Shown here piece after piece: positions 18,669 to 26,679 of a stretch of DNA of 58,500 nucleotides (within the stretch, counting starts at the first letter, position 1; each line of letters starts with the position of its first letter). Both the position numbers and the translations under genes were made by a program. This stretch comes from Mesostigma viride (lineage: Eukaryota; Streptophyta; Mesostigmatophyceae; Mesostigmatales; Mesostigmataceae), in contig RPFO01000104.1 of the NCBI GenBank assembly GCA_009746045.1, forward strand, positions 6,400,001 to 6,458,500, written 5' to 3'. Below the pieces are notes generated by a model. It did not search any database, had not been told where the DNA came from, and saw only the letters and a list, made by a program, of their open reading frames with translations.

Positions 18669-20096
18669 ATGGCGTCGAAGACGACGAAGAAGACCCTCAC
18701 GCAGGAAGAACGCATGCAACTCCTCGGGCGGACGATCCGCGCCAGGTTGGACAGGAAATACGCGGACAAGAGACACAAGCGATTCTGCGAAGAGGCAGCG
18801 AAAGAGGACGATGACACCCCTCTCCTCTCCCCATTTGGCCATTTCACGGGGACCATCACGATTCCGTACATGTCGCTCGAGGGGTGCGATTACGACTCGT
18901 TGGCGCGAGACAATATGCATTGGTCGGGGACGAACTCCGACGGCTCTCTCAAGACCATCCAGTTGAAGGTGGAATGGAACACCCTTTACGACAATCGGGA
19001 CGAACTCCGTTTCGTGCGGAAAAACGCCCACGACCCGCGCGAGATCATCGACGAGGAATGGTACTTCAAGTCGTACCAGTACCTCGGCAGTCTGTCGAAG
19101 GAGGACCTGTTGCTCTTGCGGTCCTACTCGCACGTGGGAGATGGGTACGTCAACGGCAACGACGCAAAGGTCACGCGGCACCACACCATACAGATGAGTG
19201 GGTTTAATCCGTACACCGCGGACGTGGATATGAACGGGACCCCTCTGTGGGTGCCTCTTTGCATGTTCATCAGGAGGTATAAAGGTTTGCCCACCTCGTA
19301 CGCGAGTTTGTGGAGGCGAGTGCCTGAAATGCGAGACTTGATGAAGCTGGTAGACATGTTCGAGTCGTACCAAACGGGAGACCCCGACACCGGACACGAC
19401 CAAGCGTGGGCGGAAATGTCTTATTTAAAAAAGCTCCCCGACACCCTTTCCGAGAGTGAGAAGGAGGACTTTGGATTATCAGCCATCATAGCCGTGATCG
19501 CGGACAGCACAGTGAACGATGAGGAGCACTTGAAACTCAGGTTGTGCACGTGGCTGCTCACGTTCCTTTCCACGGAATTCATTGTGGAAAAGATCGTCCC
19601 GTTTTACCGCAAGAAGCTGTTCAAACTGGTGCAAAACGCCCCGCGCGTTACGAGGCCTTTCACGGTCTTCCGCGGCACAAGAGACGATTACTATCTGAAG
19701 GGCGCGAAGAATAGGGTGTACGTCAACCCGTACTGCGTCTCGACGTCTCTGTCTGTGGATCACATACGCAAATCCCCCTTGTTCACGTCGAACAAGTGCT
19801 GCGTTTCGGTGATCCGATTGGTGAGGGGCTGTCCGGCGCTGCTTTTCTGGCCAGTGAGTCTGTACGGCACGAGCGAATTCGAGATCCTGCTCCCGCCGGG
19901 CACCGCGTACTTGATCAAGTACTCTGCGATGCAGAAATGGGCGCCGACCGCGTACAACCCGCAGACCCTCACGAAGGAATCGGTGTGCAAAAACGTGCCA
20001 GACGGCGAGGGTGCGGGGAAAAAGACTTCCTACGTGTACGTCGCGGACGGGAAGACGCTGACCGACACGACATTGCGACCACCGACTAGCGGTTGA
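18669..20096 (+). CDS. ADP-ribosyltransferase-like protein (R-S-E type)
   Basis: ATG 18669 (MASKTTKKTLTQEERMQLLG) starts a 475-residue protein. The last 160 residues carry the pattern of R-S-E ADP-ribosyltransferases: R in TVFRGTRDDYY, then NPYCVSTSLSVDH (the STS block), then GTSEFEILLPPGTAYLI (the ExE block, as in arginine-specific enzymes). Such enzymes move ADP-ribose from NAD+ to target proteins. The N-terminal 300 residues are unassigned and could hold a targeting or regulatory region. There is no signal peptide, so an intracellular role during infection is more likely than secretion. The call rests on motif order only. Confidence 0.6.
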   Translation: MASKTTKKTLTQEERMQLLGRTIRARLDRKYADKRHKRFCEEAAKEDDDTPLLSPFGHFTGTITIPYMSLEGCDYDSLARDNMHWSGTNSDGSLKTIQLKVEWNTLYDNRDELRFVRKNAHDPREIIDEEWYFKSYQYLGSLSKEDLLLLRSYSHVGDGYVNGNDAKVTRHHTIQMSGFNPYTADVDMNGTPLWVPLCMFIRRYKGLPTSYASLWRRVPEMRDLMKLVDMFESYQTGDPDTGHDQAWAEMSYLKKLPDTLSESEKEDFGLSAIIAVIADSTVNDEEHLKLRLCTWLLTFLSTEFIVEKIVPFYRKKLFKLVQNAPRVTRPFTVFRGTRDDYYLKGAKNRVYVNPYCVSTSLSVDHIRKSPLFTSNKCCVSVIRLVRGCPALLFWPVSLYGTSEFEILLPPGTAYLIKYSAMQKWAPTAYNPQTLTKESVCKNVPDGEGAGKKTSYVYVADGKTLTDTTLRPPTSG

Positions 20097-20124
20097 ACAC
20101 TCGTGGCGGGCGGCGCTGGCGCGT

Positions 20125-20172
20125 CCGACATACTTCTCTCTGATTGGTCCGCCGAGATCGTGTCGGTTCGCC
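20125..20172. promoter_or_regulatory. CCAAT-box promoter repeat, copy 4
   Basis: Almost identical to 18529-18572 (one noticed change, C to T). It lies about 45 bases before the ATG of the Rieske gene, followed by a CTTAAAAGG TATA-like patch. Confidence 0.5.
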
Positions 20173-20217
20173 GATCGCTTAAAAGGCCCTCGACAATTTC
20201 TCCGCAAACAGCAACCG

Positions 20218-21243
20218 ATGGCGACCGCAGTGCACTTTCGCGTGGGGGCGCCGAGGCCGGCTCGACCGTTGGTCGCGGCCCACGAGGTCCCCGACAAGTG
20301 GGTGTGCGTCGGGCGCAAGTCTCGCGAGCCCAAGGTCACGAAGCTGTACAACGAGGAGATCCTGCTGTACAACCACCGCCAGCGGGACGAGACGCTCGCC
20401 GTGCGGAACGTGTGTCCCCACCGCGGGGCGCGTCTGTCCCACAATTGCAAGGTGGATGACGGGTGCATCCGTTGCGCGTACCACGGGATGTACTGGGGCA
20501 AGGAGAACAACGGGGACAACTACCTCGACACGAAGGAGGATGCGGACCTGGTCTGGGTGAACGCCGGCATGGGCGACGGAGAGTCGTCTCCGCCGACGAT
20601 GCCGGAGTTCACCGAGGACGGGTACCGGACGTTTTCGTACCCGACGCGCATCCGCGGGCACCCGATGATCGTCATGGAGAACCTGTTGGACCACGTGCAC
20701 CTGCAGCACGTCCACAAGGTGAAGATCGTGGACGTGAAGGGCGCCGACGTCACGACGGAGACGGGCGGTCTCTTCACGGGAAAGAGCGTGTACAGCTACC
20801 CGGTGGCGGCCGAGTCCGTGGGCCGCCTGCTGCTGGGCCTCATGCCGACGGAGGGCCGGGACGCGAAGGCGCCTCTGAAAGGGTCGATGTCGGTGACGGT
20901 CGAGAACGAGTTCTTCCTCCCGTATACCGCGAGCCTGCGATTCTGGATTTCCGGACACGAGAAGCCCGCATTCGTCTTGTGGTTCAGCGTGCAGCCCTAC
21001 GAGTCCGACGAGTCCCTCGTCACGTGCCGTGTGTCCCGCAACATCCTGACGGACCCCGCGTGGGACTTCCTGTTCTGGCTGATCAACGTTCTGCCGCTGA
21101 AGGAGGACGACGACATCGTCGCGAACGTGGTGACGGAGGATTGGTGGCGCAATCGCCTGACGATGGGCGACGCGTTCGTGAAGTTGTACAGGGACCGGAT
21201 GAAGAAGGTCTACGGGATCATGTGCCCGGAGCCCTTTGCGTAG
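20218..21243 (+). CDS. Rieske-type non-haem iron oxygenase
   Basis: ATG 20218 starts a 341-residue enzyme. The Rieske 2Fe-2S site is clear: CPHRGARLSHN supplies Cys-His and CIRCAYHGMYWG supplies Cys-x2-His. The catalytic mononuclear iron site follows as ENLLDHVHLQHVH, matching N-x2-D-x2-H-x4-H. This is the architecture of ring-hydroxylating and pheophorbide-a-oxygenase-like enzymes. There is no C-terminal membrane helix or CxxC tail, so it is closer to bacterial-type demethylases and hydroxylases than to plastid Tic55/PAO proteins. The substrate is unknown, and a separate reductase would be needed. All ligands are present, so it should be competent. The gene is uninterrupted, unlike many neighbours. 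Confidence 0.85.
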   Translation: MATAVHFRVGAPRPARPLVAAHEVPDKWVCVGRKSREPKVTKLYNEEILLYNHRQRDETLAVRNVCPHRGARLSHNCKVDDGCIRCAYHGMYWGKENNGDNYLDTKEDADLVWVNAGMGDGESSPPTMPEFTEDGYRTFSYPTRIRGHPMIVMENLLDHVHLQHVHKVKIVDVKGADVTTETGGLFTGKSVYSYPVAAESVGRLLLGLMPTEGRDAKAPLKGSMSVTVENEFFLPYTASLRFWISGHEKPAFVLWFSVQPYESDESLVTCRVSRNILTDPAWDFLFWLINVLPLKEDDDIVANVVTEDWWRNRLTMGDAFVKLYRDRMKKVYGIMCPEPFA

Positions 21244-21399
21244 TGGATCCCACGCGAGATCTTGTATGTATCTCAAAGACTGTCATCATTCATTATTGGA
21301 TTTGGACATTTATGTTTTTAAAAAAATGGCTTTATACTAATCCAATGTCATCGATCGCACCGTTCTCGACTCCGATATGACATTTCAACGTTGACCGAC
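21244..21399. other. Intergenic, no gene seen
   Basis: AT-richer stretch with ATTTATGTTTTTAAAAAAAT and other A/T runs, serving as the 3' end of the Rieske gene and of the convergent gene. No further structure was seen. Confidence 0.4.
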
Positions 21400-22029
21400 T
21401 CACGACGGCGGTCCGGAGGTGCGCGACCGACGCGCCATCCTATCTCGAGCTCTTTGGAGGACGTCCCTCGCCCTGTCCTCCCTCCGTTCAGCGCGTTCTG
21501 TCCACGACCTGTACCCCGCCCGGTCGTTCAATTGGTCGTCGTGCGCACGTGACGCGTCGTCGTACGCCGCATCAAGTCGATCGAGTCGCATGTCACCTAG
21601 ACCTGAAAACAGTCCTTGCATGTACTCTCGCGCCTTCTTCTCGGCGCGTTTGGAGAATCGGTCTATTGTGTCCTCATGCTCCCTCTCGAGTTTTCTTGCC
21701 GCATCACTCTTGATGGCCGCATCTTCCGCGAGCTTCTCGTTCGAGTACAAGTTGTTCGCAGCGCTCGTAAGACCATAATTAACCTTGGTGGCGTCGTCCC
21801 AACTGGCAAAAACATCGTCGAAGTCACCATGACGTTTCAGGGCGTCGTCCCAACCACCGCCATTCGCGTCTGCCTCTACGTCTTTGGCCCGCATCCTGTG
21901 CGACGCGCGAGAATGTTGTGCGCAGGTGTGCGCGCGTTGGCTCCGACAAGTCCGACGGCATCGTCTGCCGCTCACCGTGATCGCACTACAAGTCTTCTTG
22001 ACAACCACTCGACAACTCTGTCTGACCAT
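21400..22029 (-). CDS. Cys/His-motif viral protein with a long charged helix
   Basis: ATG 22029 (MVRQSCRVVVKKTCSAITVS) is chosen. Residues near 13-40 show C-S-A-I-T-x-S-G-x-x-C ... C-x2-H, the small CxAxTxxGxxC...CxxH zinc-binding-like motif found in many giant-virus proteins. The rest is highly charged and helical, likely a coiled coil (many Arg, Asp, Glu and Ala). Function unknown. It is the last viral-type gene before a 2-kb gene-free stretch. Confidence 0.55.
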   Translation of the reverse strand: MVRQSCRVVVKKTCSAITVSGRRCRRTCRSQRAHTCAQHSRASHRMRAKDVEADANGGGWDDALKRHGDFDDVFASWDDATKVNYGLTSAANNLYSNEKLAEDAAIKSDAARKLEREHEDTIDRFSKRAEKKAREYMQGLFSGLGDMRLDRLDAAYDDASRAHDDQLNDRAGYRSWTERAERREDRARDVLQRARDRMARRSRTSGPPS

Positions 22030-22254
22030 GGTCACATAATACGAATCCTACATATATTTTAATCACCCGCCGTCGGGGCGTGCGGTGTGTTGACTCGCAT
22101 ATACGGATCCGTATATTGTTAATAAAGTGTATTGGGTTGGTCCGTCTCTGCGTGCGCGCGTGTGTGTTGGATCGCGGCCCCGCGGCTTGTGTCCCCCTCC
22201 CCGTCCCGTCCCCGGCCCCGCGCCGGAGCGGTTCGGGCTGTCCCCCACGGCACT
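22030..22254. other. Gene-free boundary with an 18-bp palindrome
   Basis: Contains the perfect palindrome ATATACGGATCCGTATAT near 22099 and AATAAAG near 22131, then GC-rich sequence. This is the edge between the viral-type block and the repeat region. No coding sequence is supported. Confidence 0.4.
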
Positions 22255-23065
22255 GGCCGTCTCCCACGGCAAACGAAAAGTTTGAAAAGTTCGGGCGAAC
22301 AGGATAGCCCGAACTTTTCAGGATAGCCCGAACTTTTCAGAGCCTCCCACGCGAAAACGAAAAGTTTTGAAAAGTTTTGGCTCTGATTCCCACGGCAAAT
22401 GAAAAGTTTGAAAAGTTCGGGCTATGGTTCGGGCGAACGCAGAATCGCCCGAACCGCCAACTTAGTTCCCCCCGGCGGGGGTGCGCACGGGTAGGGGTGT
22501 GTATATCCTTTGTGTTGGTTTGCTAACACATAAAATATTGGTAGGGTTGCTAACACATATTATTATGGGTATGGTTGCTAACACATAAAATATAGGTAGG
22601 GTTGCTAACACATATTATTATGGGTATGGCTGTATACAGGGTAGTGTGTAGTTGTAAATAATATGTGTTAGGAAGTGTGTTCAAATAATATGTGTTAGGA
22701 AGCATGTGCAATATTTTATGTGTTAGGAAAGGAAGGTAGAGTATATACGAAAGTGCGGTGCACCCCGTCCGGTGGGGACTAAGTTGGCGGTTCGTGCTAT
22801 TTTTCGTTCGCCCGAACCTTCGCCCGAACTTTTCAAACTTTTCATTTGCCGTGGGACTCAGGGCCAAAACTTTTGAAAAGTTTTGGTTTTCCCGTGGGAG
22901 GTTTTGAAAAGTTCGGGCTATCGCGAAAAGTTCGGGCGAACAGGATAGCCCGAACTTTTCAAACTTTTCATTTTCCGTGGGATTCGTCGAGTGTCGTGGG
23001 GGATAGCCCGAACCGTTCGCCCGAACCGTTCGCCCGAACCGTTCGCCCGAACCGTTCGCCCGCCC
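22255..23065. repeat. Foldback (hairpin) element, copy A
   Basis: Two inverted arms of about 270 bp (roughly 22255-22525 and 22735-23010) share blocks such as CACGGCAAATGAAAAGTTTG and many AAAAGTTCGGGC/GCCCGAACTTTT pairs. The AT-rich centre repeats GCTAACACATAAAATAT in both orientations. The right end has five tandem GTTCGCCCGAACC-like units. No transposase is encoded. It resembles a non-autonomous hairpin transposon and belongs with the copies at 37575 and 41506. Confidence 0.6.
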
Positions 23066-23389
23066 CGGCCGGCGGTGTGCGTCCGCTTTCCGGCGTCCGC
23101 GCGCCAACTCAGCACTGACTCGACCCGGATTCGGCCCGCGGGCGTGGAGGGTCCACGGGCGCCTGTCACGTGCCGTAACCGTCGGCTGCCGGCCCGCGGC
23201 TGTCGGAACCGGCGCCTGTCGGCCCGCGCAGTCCCGTGCCCCGGTGACTGCTGGCGCCTGTCACCGACGGCACTTACTGCTGGCGGCGGTCATCTGCCGG
23301 ATCTTGCAGCTACTAGCCCGCGCCTGTCAGTTGCGGCACCCCTCAGCCCGCGCCTGTCGTCCCGCGCAGTCCCATGCAGAGCTGACTAC

Positions 23390-23917
23390 TGGCGTCTGTC
23401 ACCCACGCGAGTCGCTGCTGGCGCCCGTCACCCACGCGAGTTGCCGCTGGCGCCCGTCACCCATGCGAGATGCCGCTGGCGCCCGTCACCCATGCGAGTT
23501 GCTGCTGGCGCCCGTCACCCATGCGAGTTGCCGCTGGCGCCCGTCACCCACGCGAGTTGCCGCTGGCGCCCGTCACCCACGCGAGTTGCCACTGGCGCCC
23601 GTCACCCATGCGAGTTGCTGCTGGCGCCCGTCACCCATGCGAGTTGTCGCTGGCGCCCGTCACCCATGCGAGTTGCCGCTGGCGCCCGTCACCCATGCGA
23701 GTTGCTGCTGGCGCCCGTCACCCATGCGAGTTGCTGCTGGCGCTCGTCACCCACGAAAATTTCCGCTGGCGCCGGTCACCCACGAAAATTTCCGCTGGCG
23801 CCGGTCACCCACGCAAGTTGCCACTGGCGCCCGTCACCCATGCGAGTTGCTGTTGGCGCCCGTCACCCATGCGAGTTGCTGCTGGCGCCCGTCACCCATG
23901 CAAGTTGTGGCTGGCGT
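23390..23917. repeat. 29-bp minisatellite, about 18 units
   Basis: The unit is close to GCGCCCGTCACCCATGCGAG followed by TTGCTGCTG, repeated without spacers. Two consecutive units near 23753-23810 carry a variant (ACGAAAATTTCCGCTGG). Degenerate relatives extend on both sides and reappear near 26155-26270. As 29 is not a multiple of three, all three plus frames are read in turn and happen to stay open, but nothing suggests translation. Confidence 0.8.
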
Positions 23918-24098
23918 CTGACACCTGTCTAAACCAGCGCCTGTCGGCCCGCCGCCTGTCCGATCCGGCGCCTGTCGGCCCGCGCGTGCTGCCGGGGCTG
24001 TCTAAGTCCGCGAGTCCGCGCCGCCGGGCTATCTATGTGGGGCTCATTGTGGGGACTTTATAAGGAAAACAATCCAAGCTTTATTAGTACTGCACCAT

Positions 24099-24767
24099 TC
24101 ACATATCCTCATAGGCAGCAGCCAGCAGGCTCTTCTCGGGGCTGTACACAAAGTACGGGGCCTCCGAAAGGTGTTTTGCGCGGCCCAAATCGATCAGCAC
24201 TTCGATCAAAGGGTCCGCAGCGCACAAGGGGCACCACATGCCGCGCTTGCCGCTCTTTTCTATGGTCTGCACAGCGCAATCCACACACACACCGTGGATA
24301 TGGATATGCTCCTGAGGGTCCTCCCCTCCGCTGGCATCCTGCTGCGGATCCAGCAGGAAATCGGTGTGCTTCTTGCACACGCCGCAAGTAACAGGCCCCC
24401 GCACACTGGCAGCCCTGTTCTGTGCAGGCGGTTCTGCGCGCGCGCTCTTCCCAAAAACGCCCGAATCGCAGAGGAAGGCGCCCACCGATGCGGCATTCTC
24501 GCAGAAAATCTCGCCGCCCGGCAGCACTTGGATATCGTGCATGTGCGCGTCCCGCTTGTACTGCTCATCGAATTCGTGCGTGTTTGCGTGCCCCTGCTTG
24601 GTTTTCACAGCCCCCAGGAACTTTGCCACCTTGTCCTCGGTGTCCCGCTGTTTCAGGTACACCTTCATGGCGGGGGACTGCTCGCCATTGCCGTTTGCAG
24701 GCGGCTGGCGCTTGGCAGGAGGGGCATCCGTTGCCGCCATAGCCGGCTTATCGCGGGAGGGCTCCAT
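24099..24767 (-). CDS. RING-like zinc-finger protein
   Basis: ATG 24767 starts a 222-residue protein. The C-terminal half has a RING-like arrangement: CGVCKKHTDFLL, then HIHIHGVCVDC, then GMWCPLCAADP, giving C-x2-C, H-x-H/C-x2-C and C-x2-C pairs. RING domains usually recruit ubiquitin-conjugating enzymes, so an E3 ligase role is plausible. The N-terminal 80 residues are charged and low complexity. It is divergent from the MYND gene across a 446-bp promoter rich in stress-type elements, and its own core promoter has GGGATAAAAGGCGG. Confidence 0.6.
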   Translation of the reverse strand: MEPSRDKPAMAATDAPPAKRQPPANGNGEQSPAMKVYLKQRDTEDKVAKFLGAVKTKQGHANTHEFDEQYKRDAHMHDIQVLPGGEIFCENAASVGAFLCDSGVFGKSARAEPPAQNRAASVRGPVTCGVCKKHTDFLLDPQQDASGGEDPQEHIHIHGVCVDCAVQTIEKSGKRGMWCPLCAADPLIEVLIDLGRAKHLSEAPYFVYSPEKSLLAAAYEDM

Positions 24768-25213
24768 TGCAGTGAGAGGAGTTGGTTTTGAGTGGTGCTG
24801 GGCGGATTGGGACCCCCAAACGCCCGCCTCCGCCTTTTATCCCTTCCCAACCCCGCGCGAAGCGCGCGACACCCACGACAGTCCAAAGGGAGTCCGCCGC
24901 GTGTCACGCGGGCACGACACGGCGGCATATTCCCACGAATATTCCAAGCGGACCAATGGGACGCTGCCACGTGGCGGAGGCGCGGCGCTCACACGGAATA
25001 TCCGTGGGAATATTCCCGGCGCGGCGCGCTTCTAGAAGGCGCGGCGCTCCGCGGATATTCCGTGGGAATATTCCACCCCGCCAATCCGGTCCTGCCGCGT
25101 GGCACGGGACTATTGGGCGGGGCGGGGGGGGTGCGGGCACATAAGCGGAGGAGGGCGAGTTTGGCAGCCAAACCACGCCAATCCGCACGAGCACGCACAG
25201 ACTGTCAGCCGCT
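24768..25213. promoter_or_regulatory. Divergent promoter with heat-shock-like and ERSE-like sites
   Basis: GAATATTC (GAAnnTTC) sites occur near 24938, 25018 and 25070, and CTTCTAGAAG near 25030. All match heat-shock-element geometry. CCAAT-GGGACGCTG-CCACG at 24953-24971 exactly fits the ER-stress element CCAAT-N9-CCACG. CCAAT-CCGGTCCTG-CCGCG at 25081-25099 fits with one mismatch. A TATA-like GGGATAAAAGG on the minus strand is near 24831. Confidence 0.6.
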
Positions 25214-26008
25214 ATGGATTCCACCCCTCTGATTGCCAATGAGCTCCCTCAGGATCACTCCGACCTGTTTGCGGAGTTGTGCGGGGGCTGGTACCGCTTA
25301 GTGGTGCGCAAGGCCATGGAAAACTCCAGCAATTTGTACAGCTGCGTGAATGAGTGGGAAAAGAAGTTGAAAACCCCCTTTTGCGTGCTGGTTCGTTTCG
25401 ACTCCTTTACGGCTCTGGATCGCCAGTTGGAGTTTGAATTCATTGACGTACGCACTGCGATCAGCAGGAAGTACTGCGTTCGCAGTCAGATCCTGTCCCA
25501 CATTCGCCCTGAGAGCGAGTTCATGCTTCTGTGCGTCCTCCTTCGCGAGAAGAAGGAGGATGACGGGTTCATCGACCTGGTTACCAGGATTGGCCTGTCC
25601 TTCCGCGTGCCCAAGGACGCGGACAAGATCGTTGCGAGGACGGCGTTTCCCTATACCCGCCCCTGCGAGAAGGTGGTGATCGCAGTGCGCACGCCCATTT
25701 TGGACAGCCCCATTGGTCCTTTCCCCGAGTCGGTTCGCGGTTTCTGCGCTGCGCCGGGGTGTGAGAAGAAGGGCAAGAGAGAGGTGAAGCGCAGGTGCGC
25801 CAGCTGCCAGGATGCGCGGTACTGCTCCCGCGAGTGCCAGGTTGCGCACTGGAAGATCCACAAGGCGGACTGCACTCTGCTCACCCACGTGTGGACTTGC
25901 ACCTCTGGTGTGAAGTTCCCCCTGCGCGGGGACACTCTGCGTGTGAAAGACGATTGCACTGGGTTTGAGGGCCGCCAGACGCCCTGCCTGCGCATGTACA
26001 ACCGCTAA
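25214..26008 (+). CDS. MYND zinc-finger protein
   Basis: ATG 25214 starts an intronless 264-residue protein. Residues near 178-217 form a full MYND finger: CAAPGC, then CASCQDARYCSRECQVAHW, then HKADC, with all Cys/His ligands. MYND domains bind Pro-containing partner peptides and occur in chromatin and ubiquitin-pathway proteins. The N-terminal 170 residues are not recognised. It differs from the viral-block MYND gene outside the finger. Transcription is divergent from the RING-like gene. Confidence 0.75.
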   Translation: MDSTPLIANELPQDHSDLFAELCGGWYRLVVRKAMENSSNLYSCVNEWEKKLKTPFCVLVRFDSFTALDRQLEFEFIDVRTAISRKYCVRSQILSHIRPESEFMLLCVLLREKKEDDGFIDLVTRIGLSFRVPKDADKIVARTAFPYTRPCEKVVIAVRTPILDSPIGPFPESVRGFCAAPGCEKKGKREVKRRCASCQDARYCSRECQVAHWKIHKADCTLLTHVWTCTSGVKFPLRGDTLRVKDDCTGFEGRQTPCLRMYNR

Positions 26009-26679
26009 ACAGTCAGGCCTGCGTGCCTGCAAAGGGGTCTAGCGATGGCCTATTCCTTATTATTCTTATTGTAATGAAATGACATTTTCCTTATGTGCAT
26101 GGGACTTGAACTATTCCAATGAGTCATATAGCAACAATACCCATAGAGTAACACTGTCGCCTGTCACTCATGACACTACCTGCTGTCGCATGTCACCCAT
26201 GCCGCTTGATGCTGCTGCCCGTCACCGACGAGATTGTATGCTAGCGCCCGTCACCGACTCCATATGCGCCACGTGGCAGACTGGCATGGCATGGCAAGTA
26301 GGTCCGTACGGCAAATGGGGTCACCTTAGGGTTTTGTAGTATGGGGTCACCCACCCTCCTCCCACGACACAACCCATGCGCGACCCCATACTACTAAACC
26401 CTAGGGCGACCCCACCGTCCACCCGGCCGTCCACCTGGCTGTACTGTGACAGGCGCCAGTATCGTGGGAACCTCTAGTATCATGGGATATCCGTTCAAGT
26501 CCTATTCGCGGGCCGCGGGTTCCTATCTAATGATGCATTGGTGTTGGATTTGCATGCAATGAGTCTTATTTATTACAATGTACAATAGGCAAAGTCCTAA
26601 TCAACAATGTCCTCAACGAGGTGCCTCCAAGGGCACACTCACTACAGGGAGGAATAGCCCCTTCCCCTTTCTAGACCCC
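26009..26679. other. Intergenic, repeats only
   Basis: Holds the 3' end of the MYND gene, degenerate CGCCYGTCACCSA units related to the minisatellite (about 26155-26270), a G-box (near 26273), an inverted repeat (26317-26413), and a 3'-UTR-like block with GTTGGATTTGCATGCAA near 26535-26560 also found downstream of the CxxC-rich genes. No gene is supported. Confidence 0.5.
26317..26413. repeat. Imperfect inverted repeat with telomere-like core
   Basis: Arms 26317-26348 and 26382-26413 pair over 32 bp with about four mismatches around a 33-base loop. The arms contain TTAGGGTTTT and AAACCCTA, resembling plant/algal-type telomere repeats, but only once. Confidence 0.5.

Noticed and set aside
20218-21243. 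Plastid pheophorbide a oxygenase or Tic55
   Set aside because: The Rieske and iron sites fit, but no transit peptide, C-terminal membrane helices or CxxC motif are present, so only the broad family is claimed.
23390-23917. CRISPR-like array
   Set aside because: The 29-bp units are contiguous with no spacers, vary gradually and lie in a eukaryotic context; it is a minisatellite.
22991-24063. Long ORFs with 29-residue repeats
   Set aside because: They arise because a stop-free 29-bp unit is read through all frames; no start context, domain or codon bias supports them.
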